From positions 1-35,862 of the forward strand of contig WQXR01000001.1 of assembly GCA_009784745.1 (NCBI GenBank): a DNA stretch of 35,862 bases, read 5' to 3'. The translations under genes and the position numbers were made by a program. The notes below the pieces were generated by a model, which saw nothing but the letters and a program-made list of their open reading frames with translations, was not told the DNA's origin and searched no databases. This document shows, in pieces, positions 1 to 7,352 of this stretch; the stretch's first letter is position 1; each line of letters opens with the position of its first letter. The stretch is from Methanomassiliicoccaceae archaeon. Its GTDB lineage: Archaea > Thermoplasmatota > Thermoplasmata > Methanomassiliicoccales > Methanomethylophilaceae.

Positions 1-266
1 AGCGCCGCTGCCGCTTCCATATGGAATTTGCTGACGTTCAGGAAATAACTTCCGGAAACATCTTCAACTCTTGCTCTCCACATCGGTTCCTCGTCGCTTC
101 CGGTGTTCTGTTTCTCAAGAAGCACCCCCGCGATCAGAACACGGTTCAGTTTCGTTCCCAGAGGGCTCACCAGATATGCGGGCGATTTTTCTTCCTCCCC
201 TTTCTTCTCAAGGGACGATGAATTCAATTCTCCCGCGAAAACTCTCCATGCTGTCTCACGGAACAT
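1..266 (-). CDS. RPA-associated protein, COG3390-like (partial, cut by window edge)
   Basis: The reading frame starts with ATG at 266 and runs off the left edge of the window without a stop, so only the first 88 or so residues are visible. Its ATG overlaps the TGA of the rpa gene (ATGA), which implies translational coupling. The N-terminus reads MFRETAWRVFAGELN, resembling what I remember of the archaeal RPA-associated family (COG3390), usually encoded directly after rpa. A motif VEDVSGSYFLNVSKF near residue 75 is consistent with an OB-fold protein. The family is thought to act with RPA in binding single-stranded DNA. The assignment rests on position and on the N-terminal motif only; the rest of the protein is outside the window. 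Confidence 0.75.
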   Translation of the reverse strand, partial: MFRETAWRVFAGELNSSSLEKKGEEEKSPAYLVSPLGTKLNRVLIAGVLLEKQNTGSDEEPMWRARVEDVSGSYFLNVSKFHMEAAAA

Positions 267-1582
267 CAAAGCGATCCCTCCACTTTCTCCATGAGTTCCT
301 CAGCCTCTTTCTTTACGTCCGTGAACGTTCTTTCGATGCTGTTTGCGATCATCATAGGTCCGTAATCATCACTTAATACGTTACCTGAGGCGGCAACGTT
401 CATGAGCAGTACCTTCTCTTCCATTGCTTTCCTGACCGCTTCCTGATCGCCGTTCTCTTTTGCTATCGCGATCGCCTGTTCCAATGAGACGGATGTCAAT
501 GATTCTGTGGCCTCTTTGCTGACGACCGTCGTCAAAGCACCGGAGCCGTCGTCAATGATAACTTTCATCCTGAGATCCGGTATCGCATCCACCTTGCCGT
601 GTGATGTGCATTCATCACCAACTATCGAACGGTTGCATTCCGGACATCTTTTTATCAATCCGCTTCCGGTCCTTACGTCGACGATCGTTCCGGCGATCAT
701 CACATCCAGTCCTCCTCCCGTTCTGAATATGTCGGCAACGCTCCTTTTGCTTATGCCGCTTTGAATGTTCGAGAATACTTCGTCAACGCGGCTTATCTCG
801 CACATGTCGCCGAAGTTCAGCGACGGAACTCCTCTCCATGATCTGATGTAAGCGTTCTTGGCGCATATTGTCTCATCTTCTTTGAAATCAAATTCATTCC
901 ACGCGGTGAATTGGATCTTTCCCGTATCATCGGCAATATGTCCGGAAAATACCGTTCTCGGTTCGCCTTTCGCCGCTATCGTCTTCGGTTCGACGGAAAG
1001 CAATTTTCCCGTTACCGTGACATTTCCGAGGCCGTCACGCAGTTCTGATATCTTCACATCCGAGGAATACGATATTTTGCGTTCAGGCATTGCTAGTACA
1101 ATATCAGAAAGTTCGGCGACGCTTCGCTCGCCGAAGTTCAGTTGCGCTTTATCATTCCATTTCTTTCCGTACGCGTTCTTGAAGTTGTATGTCTCTCCCT
1201 TGACCAACTCAAAATTACCGATGTTCCAGACGGTAAAGGGTATAGTACCCGTGTCGTCTCCGAGGATACCGGAGAATATGGTCCTCGGGGTACCTCTTGC
1301 GGTGATCTGTTTCTCTTCTATGTAAACAACTCTGGCGACAAGATCAACGCTCTTTTCGTCACCGGTCATCTCATTTATCTTTTTCACGATCGATGCGGCG
1401 GATACGAACATCGATGTTTCGTCGCCGTACTTCCTTTTGATGCTTTTGACCGCAGCATCAGGCGAAACCTTGTACACATTAAGGTATGTGTTCAGTTCCT
1501 CGATCAATTCCTCTTCGCTCACTTTTTCTCCGACCGCCTTTTTCAGTTCTTCAATATGAGGCGTTAGTTCTTCCTTTATCAT
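266..1582 (-). CDS. rpa: Replication protein A, archaeal multi-OB-fold ssDNA-binding protein
   Basis: This 438-residue protein binds single-stranded DNA in replication, repair and recombination. A helical N-terminus (1-70) is followed by two similar OB-folds, about 76-160 and 186-266. They share the pattern GxPRTxFSGxxxDDTGxIxFTxWN, which shows an internal duplication. A third OB-fold (about 293-420) carries a zinc-binding insertion with C313, C316, C325 and H328. This architecture fits euryarchaeal RPA41/RPA1-type proteins. The ATG at 1582 follows GGAGGT with 9 bases between, a good ribosome binding site. The gene is first in an operon with the RPA-associated gene, whose start overlaps its stop. 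Its promoter carries a 35-bp element shared with the XPD-like helicase gene at 10.3 kb. Confidence 0.95.
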   Translation of the reverse strand: MIKEELTPHIEELKKAVGEKVSEEELIEELNTYLNVYKVSPDAAVKSIKRKYGDETSMFVSAASIVKKINEMTGDEKSVDLVARVVYIEEKQITARGTPRTIFSGILGDDTGTIPFTVWNIGNFELVKGETYNFKNAYGKKWNDKAQLNFGERSVAELSDIVLAMPERKISYSSDVKISELRDGLGNVTVTGKLLSVEPKTIAAKGEPRTVFSGHIADDTGKIQFTAWNEFDFKEDETICAKNAYIRSWRGVPSLNFGDMCEISRVDEVFSNIQSGISKRSVADIFRTGGGLDVMIAGTIVDVRTGSGLIKRCPECNRSIVGDECTSHGKVDAIPDLRMKVIIDDGSGALTTVVSKEATESLTSVSLEQAIAIAKENGDQEAVRKAMEEKVLLMNVAASGNVLSDDYGPMMIANSIERTFTDVKKEAEELMEKVEGSL

Positions 1583-1640
1583 TTTTCATCGACCTCCGCG
1601 GCCTGAGCCGCCGTTGTCTGTTTTACAAATGTTGCCTATA

Positions 1641-1691
1641 GTTAATAAACAATTCCGAGGGGTGACCGAAAGTACCTCCGTTTCCGGTGGA
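1641..1691 (-). promoter_or_regulatory. rpa promoter with TATA box and upstream shared element
   Basis: Read on the minus strand, a TATA-like box (GTTTATTAAC, 1650-1641) would place transcription start near 1619, giving a leader of about 37 bases that includes the GGAGGT site. Directly upstream, 1657-1691 holds a 35-bp element that matches 10203-10237 at 34 positions. It begins TCCACCGGAAACGG and ends TTTCGGTCACCCCTC. The element contains an imperfect inverted repeat (ACCGGAAA and TTTCGGT). Six bases separate it from the GTT that opens the TATA region, the same spacing as in the second copy. That makes it a candidate activator or repressor site. Confidence 0.7.
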
Positions 1692-1750
1692 AAAATAATA
1701 TACGAGATCGTCAAAAATTACGTTATGACGGTCATTTCAATGAAAGAACA

Positions 1751-2137
1751 TCAACGATTCCGTTTCCAGATGTCTTCGTCAAGATCATCGTAAACGGAAT
1801 CGGATACCTCTTCCGCTTTCTTCGGGTCTGCGGAGTTCATCAACTCCGCTATCCTTTCCCTTCTGAACAGCCAATAGTGTATCCTCCATTCGCGGCCGTC
1901 GTAAAGTGTTGTTTCTTCTCTTTCCGTTGTTAGAATTCCGGTATCTTCGAGCATATAGAACGCGTCCCTGTCCTCCGGTTCCAAGATATTATCTATTATC
2001 CGATCGGAATAACCGAAGAAATTAAGGATATGCTGCGCCAAAGAGTATGCTTGTTCCTCATCCATACCTTTGTTCTCTATGCTGTTCTGTATCGCCGATG
2101 TAAGATCCTCAACGGTCAGTGTTACTTTTGCAGTCAT
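1751..2137 (-). CDS. Small conserved Thermoplasmata-type protein, function unknown (DUF6015-like)
   Basis: A 128-residue soluble, acidic protein. From memory it resembles a short family restricted to Thermoplasmata (I believe DUF6015), including the central stretch LEPEDRDAFYMLEDTGIL and the following TTEREETTLYDGREWR. The predicted helices and the pattern 'LEDxGILTTEREE...WRIHYW' look like a winged-helix-type fold, but no DNA-binding function is established. The C-terminus is charged (DLDEDIWKRNR). The ATG at 2137 lies about 17 bases after the start site expected from a TATA box at 2176-2184. An AAGGA sequence about 11 bases upstream is a weak ribosome binding site. It is a single gene between serA and rpa, both on the same strand. 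Confidence 0.75.
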   Translation of the reverse strand: MTAKVTLTVEDLTSAIQNSIENKGMDEEQAYSLAQHILNFFGYSDRIIDNILEPEDRDAFYMLEDTGILTTEREETTLYDGREWRIHYWLFRRERIAELMNSADPKKAEEVSDSVYDDLDEDIWKRNR

Positions 2138-2140
2138 ATC

Positions 2141-2184
2141 GGAACGTTCCTTCGGTGTACCCGTATAGTTCGGGATTTATTAAC
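2141..2184 (-). promoter_or_regulatory. Promoter of the DUF6015-like gene, with a 10-bp palindrome
   Basis: On the minus strand, TTAATAAAT at 2184-2176 is a good TATA box; a start near 2154 is expected. The perfect palindrome GGAACGTTCC (2141-2150) lies in the short leader just before the start codon, where it could act as an operator or simply be chance. Confidence 0.45.
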
Positions 2185-2204
2185 CTTTCACGTGCGCGCA
2201 CAAC

Positions 2205-3785
2205 TCATTTCACTATCTTTATGTATCTCGTATCGTCGAATCCCGTTGCGGCGCTTATCTTTTTTATTATATTCTCAGGAATGTCGTGGTCAACGCCCAT
2301 CAGCATTATCGCCATTCCTTTTTCTGTTTCTCGGCCAACGGTCATCTGACCTATGTTTATACCATTCTCTCCCAGTATCTTACCCACGGAACCTATTATT
2401 CCCGGCAGGTCCTTGTATCTCGCCACCAGTATGTTGGTGTTCATCGGTATCTCGAAACAATAGTTGTCCATTCCTATCATGCGCGGGGTGTGTGCGAACA
2501 CCGTTCCGCGCACAGTTCTCGTATCTTTTCCGGATGTTATTGTTACCGTTACCATGTTCGAATATACAGGAGAATCCTCGTTCTTTGATTCCGTTACCTT
2601 GATGTTCTTGCTTTTTGTTATCGATTCGGCGTTTATCATGTTGACACCGTCGCCGACGATGTTCTTCATCACGCCTATCAGAACGGACAATGTTATCGTT
2701 TTTGTGTTCTTTAACGCAATTTCGCCGCTGCATGTAACGTCTATTTTGTCTATGGGTCTCATGCCGTTCATCTGGTGTATACATATTCCCAAACGCTCAG
2801 CGAGCGGTATGTACTCGGCCAGCGACGGGTCCAGTTGGCCGCGGGGCGCGTTTATTGCGTTCGCGATGATGTTCTCGCGCAGATACATTATCACATTCTC
2901 CGCAATATCCACTGATACTTTCTCCTGTGCTTCCACAGTGCTCGCGCCGAGGTGCGGCGTTGTTATCAGGTTGTCCAGATCAAGCAGTTTTGACCCTTCC
3001 TTCAAAGGTTCGTCAACGAACACATCGAAGGCTGCGCCTGCTATCACTTTGTTCTTGAGTGCTTCGTAAAGATCATCCTCGTTCACGATGCCTCCGCGTG
3101 CAACGTTGATGAGCAAAGCATTCTTCTTCATCATCTTGAACTGCGGCATCGATATCATGTTCTTCGTTTCCGGAAGAAGCGGTGTGTGTATCGTCATGAT
3201 ATCAGAATTTTTCAGAACATCGTCCAATGTTGTCAATCTTACGGAAAGGTCGTCCGCGACATCCTTCGGAAGGTACGGATCGTAACCTATCATTGTCATA
3301 CCGAATGATCTGGCACGTTTCGCTATCTCGCCGCCCACTCTTCCTACGCCGATTATTCCAAGCGTCTTTCCGTATAATTCGATACCCGTGAACTTGCTTC
3401 TTTTCCATTCTCCCTTGTGCACGGATGCATGCGCCCAAGGTATCATCCTCGCAAGGGACATGATCATCGCCAGCGAATGTTCCGCCGCGGAGATGATATT
3501 CGCCGCCGGAGTATTCATCACCAGTATCCCTTTCTGCGTTGCATACGGTACATCGACGTTATCGACGCCTACTCCCGCCCTTCCGATAACTCGTAATTTT
3601 TTACCGGAATCGATGACCTTTTTTGTTACTGTTGTACCGGATCTGATGATCAGGCCGTCGTATTCTCCTATTATGTTGCACAATTCATCCTCATTCAGTC
3701 CGGGCCTTACATCAACGGGTATCCCCGACACCGTCAATATCTTAAGGCCCTCTTCCGACAGAGGGTCGGAAACAAGCAGCTTCAT
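2205..3785 (-). CDS. serA: D-3-phosphoglycerate dehydrogenase
   Basis: Oxidises 3-phosphoglycerate to 3-phosphohydroxypyruvate with NAD, the first step of serine synthesis. The 526-residue length and layout fit the long SerA form: a catalytic and Rossmann core with the NAD motif GIIGVGRVGGEIA, the conserved NVARGGIVNEDDL, and the catalytic-histidine region TPHLGAST. An intervening domain comes next, and then a C-terminal ACT domain (LPGIIGSVGKILGENGINI) that usually binds serine as feedback inhibitor. An ATG six bases further upstream (3791) leaves only one base after GGAGG. The ATG at 3785 has seven bases of spacing and forms an ATGA overlap with the preceding aminotransferase stop, so I chose it. 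Confidence 0.96.
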   Translation of the reverse strand: MKLLVSDPLSEEGLKILTVSGIPVDVRPGLNEDELCNIIGEYDGLIIRSGTTVTKKVIDSGKKLRVIGRAGVGVDNVDVPYATQKGILVMNTPAANIISAAEHSLAMIMSLARMIPWAHASVHKGEWKRSKFTGIELYGKTLGIIGVGRVGGEIAKRARSFGMTMIGYDPYLPKDVADDLSVRLTTLDDVLKNSDIMTIHTPLLPETKNMISMPQFKMMKKNALLINVARGGIVNEDDLYEALKNKVIAGAAFDVFVDEPLKEGSKLLDLDNLITTPHLGASTVEAQEKVSVDIAENVIMYLRENIIANAINAPRGQLDPSLAEYIPLAERLGICIHQMNGMRPIDKIDVTCSGEIALKNTKTITLSVLIGVMKNIVGDGVNMINAESITKSKNIKVTESKNEDSPVYSNMVTVTITSGKDTRTVRGTVFAHTPRMIGMDNYCFEIPMNTNILVARYKDLPGIIGSVGKILGENGINIGQMTVGRETEKGMAIMLMGVDHDIPENIIKKISAATGFDDTRYIKIVK

Positions 3786-4855
3786 TTGCATTCCTCCAGT
3801 GTTTCGTCCATAACTTTCAGCAGTTCTTTTATCCTTTTCGGTGTGAGATCCCCCATATGACCGATCCTGAACGTCTGTTGCTTCACTTCCCCGTAACCGT
3901 TGGATATCTCATAACCTTTTGTCTTCAGTATAGAGTGGAACTTATCAAAATCCAAACCTCCGCGGTTGATCACTCCGATGGTATCGGACATGTATCCTTC
4001 CTCCGGAAGCATTCCGTTAAGACCTTTTGACCATTTTCTCACAAGTTCGGCCATTTCTTTATGTCTGCGATATCTTGCGTCCATTCCTTCCGATACCATT
4101 CTTTCTAATTGGAATTCGAGAGCATACATCATCGATACGGGAGGGGTGGTGAGAGCATAATTCTCATCGTTGTTCTTTTTCAGTTTTATGAGGTCGGTGT
4201 AGAAACCTCTGTTCTCAACTTCTTTTGCTTTTTTCATAAGTTTTTCGGAGACAGCAATGAACGCTAACCCCGGCGGTAACGCCAACGCTTTCTGAGAACC
4301 GAATATCAACGCATCCGGTTCATTCTTCTTTATATGCAAGTTCGTACCGGCAACGGATGTTACGCCGTCCACGAATATCAGCGGATCGTTCCGTTCTCTT
4401 ATCTTTTCCGTAAGGTCCGGAAGAGAACTTAACACACCGGTGGATGATTCGTTGCTTACGAAGTGCACCGCTTCGATCTTTTCGTCAATGGCATTCTCAA
4501 TATGTTCCGGTCTTATTGCTTTACCCCACGGCACGCGTACTTCCTTCACATTCTTTCCGTTGAGTTTAGATATCTCTATCCAGCGGTCGCCGAACGAACC
4601 GTTCGTCAATCCAAGCACATTACTTTTCACTCCGTTCCTTATTGCTCCTTCCAGGAACACGGATGCGGAACCTCCTACCATGAAGATGTCCATGTCCGTA
4701 TCCAGCAACTTCCTGAATTTCTCAAGGATGGATCCGTGGAGCACCTTGTATTCCTTGGATCGGTGCGTTATCATGGGTTTGGTCATTGCGTTAAGGACCT
4801 CGGGCTCAACATTTACCGGGCCGACTGTGAAAAGTTTCCTGCTCAATATGTTCAC
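3782..4855 (-). CDS. Class V aminotransferase, probable phosphoserine aminotransferase
   Basis: A 357-residue PLP enzyme of the serine-pyruvate/alanine-glyoxylate group (COG0075). Visible features are the N-terminal FTVGPVNVEPEVLNAM, the cofactor aspartate in FVDGVTSVAG, and the catalytic lysine in FGSQKALALPPGLAF. It shares a 4-base overlap with serA directly downstream. By context it probably converts phosphohydroxypyruvate to phosphoserine with glutamate, the second step of the pathway, as inferred for class V enzymes in other methanogens. Family members also act as alanine- or serine-glyoxylate aminotransferases, so the substrate is inference. The start is a GTG at 4855 with only a weak GAG-type ribosome site; the N-terminus MNILSRKLFTVGP has the expected length. 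Confidence 0.88.
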   Translation of the reverse strand: MNILSRKLFTVGPVNVEPEVLNAMTKPMITHRSKEYKVLHGSILEKFRKLLDTDMDIFMVGGSASVFLEGAIRNGVKSNVLGLTNGSFGDRWIEISKLNGKNVKEVRVPWGKAIRPEHIENAIDEKIEAVHFVSNESSTGVLSSLPDLTEKIRERNDPLIFVDGVTSVAGTNLHIKKNEPDALIFGSQKALALPPGLAFIAVSEKLMKKAKEVENRGFYTDLIKLKKNNDENYALTTPPVSMMYALEFQLERMVSEGMDARYRRHKEMAELVRKWSKGLNGMLPEEGYMSDTIGVINRGGLDFDKFHSILKTKGYEISNGYGEVKQQTFRIGHMGDLTPKRIKELLKVMDETLEECK

Positions 4856-4865
4856 TCTCAGTTCG

Positions 4866-4924
4866 CGTCCGTACGCGCAAGCGCACGGTAGGATGTTCCC
4901 TTGAATGCTATGTCCAATATAAAA
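4866..4924 (-). promoter_or_regulatory. Promoter of the serine operon with GC-rich hairpin in the leader
   Basis: TTTTATATT at 4924-4916 (minus strand) is a TATA box that predicts a leader of about 39 bases. The leader contains an imperfect inverted repeat at 4869-4888 (plus strand CCGTACGCG...GCGCACGG) that could fold into a short GC-rich hairpin. Whether it regulates the operon cannot be told from sequence. Confidence 0.45.
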
Positions 4925-4973
4925 CTTAGACTGACCGCTGATGTTACATTATCGTCGGATGCGTGACGGGAGA

Positions 4974-6143
4974 TCATAATTTTGAGAGCGCTTTCTTTAT
5001 GCTTTCGATCCCTCTGATTATGTTATCCTCAGATGTTGCGTACGACAATCTGAAGAAACCCTCGCCTGCCGGACCGAATGACCGTCCCGGCGTTATTGCG
5101 ACGTGCGCCTCTTTCATAAGATAAGTAGCCAGATCTTCAGATGTTATCTTGTGTTCGTACTTCGGGAACAGATAGAATGCACCTTCTGGGCGGTTGCATT
5201 CCACTCCTTTTATGTCGTTCAGGAGATCCAACGCAAGGTCCCTGCGCTTCCTGAATTCCTTTATCATTTTCATTCTCTCCGTCTGCGGTCCCTTCAATGC
5301 TTCGACCGCGGCCGGCTGTGTGAATGATGTACAGCACGTTATCGAATGAGTTTGAAGTTTATTCACCGCCGCAATATCCTTTTCCGGGGCGACCATCCAT
5401 CCGAGTCTCCATCCGGTCATTGCATATGTTTTTGATAATCCCGATATCGTAAAGGTGCGGTCGAACATACCGTCAAATGACGCTATGGAGACGTGTTCTC
5501 CTTCATAGATTATATGTTCATATATCTCATCGGACAAAACAAGTATGTCCTTTTCGATGCAAAGATCGGCAATGCCCTTCAGTGTTTCGCGCGGCATTAC
5601 CGATCCTGTGGGATTTGACGGTGAGTTAAGGATAAGCATTTTTGTTCTCTTCGTTATAGCGGCGGCCATCATATCCGCGCTCATCCTGAAATTATCTTCA
5701 AACCTCGTAGGAACGTGAACAGCCTTCGCTCCGGCCGCTCTGATGCACGCTTCGTACGATACCCACGCCGGATCAGGAAGTATAACTTCATCTCCGGGAT
5801 CAAGATACGCTAAAGCGATCATGAACAACGCCTGTTTCGTAGGCGTAACGAGTACATTCTTCGCTGTGCAGTTTATTTTATTATCCTGAACTGTCCTTTC
5901 GGCTATCGCCTTTCTTAATTCGGGTATCCCCGTTGACGGAGTGTAATGCGTGAATCCTGAGCTCAGCGATCTTATGCACGCCTGTTTTATGTTGTCCGGT
6001 GTATCGAAATCCGGTTCTCCCATTGAAAAGGAGATTATCTCAATGCCTTCCTGTTTCAACTGACTGACAAGGTTCGCTATCGCCACCGTACCGGATTCCG
6101 GAACGTCCATCAGTCTTTCGGAGAACCTCTTCTTGGAAAACAT
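4974..6143 (-). CDS. Class I/II PLP aminotransferase (aspartate/aromatic/alanine type)
   Basis: A 389-residue fold-type I aminotransferase of the COG0436 group. Features include the N-terminal FSMGEPDFDTP, the HYTPSTGIPELR segment, the cofactor motif LNSPSNPTG, the DEIYEHIIYEG pocket, and the Schiff-base lysine in SGLSKTYAMTGWRLGW. The arginine that binds the substrate carboxylate is in FFRLSYA near the C-terminus. Members transfer amino groups between aspartate, alanine or aromatic amino acids and 2-oxoglutarate; the exact substrate cannot be read from sequence. A GTG nine bases upstream (6152) is possible, but AAGGTGG lies just before the ATG at 6143, which I chose. It sits downstream of purP on the same strand with a 42-base gap. 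Confidence 0.92.
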   Translation of the reverse strand: MFSKKRFSERLMDVPESGTVAIANLVSQLKQEGIEIISFSMGEPDFDTPDNIKQACIRSLSSGFTHYTPSTGIPELRKAIAERTVQDNKINCTAKNVLVTPTKQALFMIALAYLDPGDEVILPDPAWVSYEACIRAAGAKAVHVPTRFEDNFRMSADMMAAAITKRTKMLILNSPSNPTGSVMPRETLKGIADLCIEKDILVLSDEIYEHIIYEGEHVSIASFDGMFDRTFTISGLSKTYAMTGWRLGWMVAPEKDIAAVNKLQTHSITCCTSFTQPAAVEALKGPQTERMKMIKEFRKRRDLALDLLNDIKGVECNRPEGAFYLFPKYEHKITSEDLATYLMKEAHVAITPGRSFGPAGEGFFRLSYATSEDNIIRGIESIKKALSKL

Positions 6144-6185
6144 TGCTACCACCTTAACACTCTCGTATAGATATGATTTGCGTCA

Positions 6186-7259
6186 TCACGTCATAAGATC
6201 CGTGAAATTACCTGTTCTCAGGCTGTCCCTGAATTCTTTCGCTATACGTCCTCCGGTGCTCATTCCCGGATATATCAGATCGGCGTACGGCGAACCCGAT
6301 ATGAACGGATTCGTTCCGGCAACGATCCTCGTTGATATCTCGAACAATTTGAATTCCAGTTTGTCCGTTACTATCGTTTCCAGACAGAACGGCCCCCACA
6401 TGCCTCCGAACAGTTCATAGGATCGGTTGACGATACGTTCGGCCATGTCGAACGCCTTCGGAAGTAATGATTCTCTGATGACAACAGGAATATTGCCGGT
6501 AACGACGAACGACGGATACAATCCGTGCTTCTTCAGGTCGTCGTACGATCCCATTTTGTATAACTCATCAATATTGCTCTCATCCCTTCTGTCTATTGAC
6601 AGAAGTTCTATCGTTCCGCCTCTTGCTACCTTGTATCCGTCCTCCTTGAACGGTGAATAGAAGAAATGCAAGTAATATCTCGTTCCGAGCGCATATTCCT
6701 GTATTGTATAGGGTTGTGTGTTATCAATGTACATCTTGAAATCAGGGTAATCCTTTGCGATGAAGAATCCTCTTCCTCCTTTGGCGCCGTGATATTTCAC
6801 CAGAACAGGTTCGTTTATCTCTCTTGCGTCGGTGTATATGCGCGGCATCGTTACACCTGCGGATGTTATCCACTGTCTTTCCAGATCGCGGTCGGATTCC
6901 CATTGCAGAACTGCGCGGTTGCAGTAAGCGGGCACTTCAAGATCCTCGAATTTCTTCGGTCCCATGTATTCGACGAACGATCCGTGCGGAATGATTATTG
7001 CATTCTTGTCGTGAAGTTCTCCCGTTCTTTCCTCTATTTCATCAAGATCCTTGTACTCGATTATCTCATCGGGCTTCGCCAACGGAAAGGCATCATAATA
7101 TTTCGTGTTATGAGTGACCGTCATTCCCAACGTCTTAAAACCCGCTTTGCGTGCTCCGTGAAATATTTGCAATGAAGAATGAGAACAAAGCGTCGCTATT
7201 GTGATATTGTCTTTGTCATAACCGCCGAGAATGGAATCGATCTTCCTTTTAGGGACCAT
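6186..7259 (-). CDS. purP: PurP, FAICAR synthetase (formate-dependent AICAR ligase)
   Basis: ATP-grasp enzyme that makes 5-formamidoimidazole-4-carboxamide ribonucleotide (FAICAR) from AICAR, formate and ATP, the archaeal version of the ninth purine step. The 357-residue length is typical. Recognisable segments are IATLCSHSSLQIFHGARKAGF at the N-terminus (AICAR-binding domain), the ATP-grasp part VLVKYHGAKGGRGFFIA, the YYLHFFYSP stretch, and the C-terminal FEISTRIVAGTNPFISGSPY. No ribosome site precedes the ATG, but a TATA box (GGTTTAAAT, 7289-7281) lies about 25 bases upstream, so the mRNA is probably leaderless. A full-length PurH at 29.0 kb provides a second possible route for the same step. 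Confidence 0.95.
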   Translation of the reverse strand: MVPKRKIDSILGGYDKDNITIATLCSHSSLQIFHGARKAGFKTLGMTVTHNTKYYDAFPLAKPDEIIEYKDLDEIEERTGELHDKNAIIIPHGSFVEYMGPKKFEDLEVPAYCNRAVLQWESDRDLERQWITSAGVTMPRIYTDAREINEPVLVKYHGAKGGRGFFIAKDYPDFKMYIDNTQPYTIQEYALGTRYYLHFFYSPFKEDGYKVARGGTIELLSIDRRDESNIDELYKMGSYDDLKKHGLYPSFVVTGNIPVVIRESLLPKAFDMAERIVNRSYELFGGMWGPFCLETIVTDKLEFKLFEISTRIVAGTNPFISGSPYADLIYPGMSTGGRIAKEFRDSLRTGNFTDLMT

Positions 7260-7280
7260 ACGCTATGATTGTTTTTATGC

Positions 7281-7289
7281 ATTTAAACC
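7281..7289 (-). promoter_or_regulatory. TATA box of purP (leaderless start)
   Basis: GGTTTAAAT on the minus strand, centred about 25 bases before the purP ATG. Transcription would begin at or next to the start codon. Confidence 0.6.
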
Positions 7290-7352
7290 TTGGGTCGATT
7301 TTTGTTTGAAAACTCTGTTTTGTGATGAAAGAGATGCGTTCGAAATGACGTA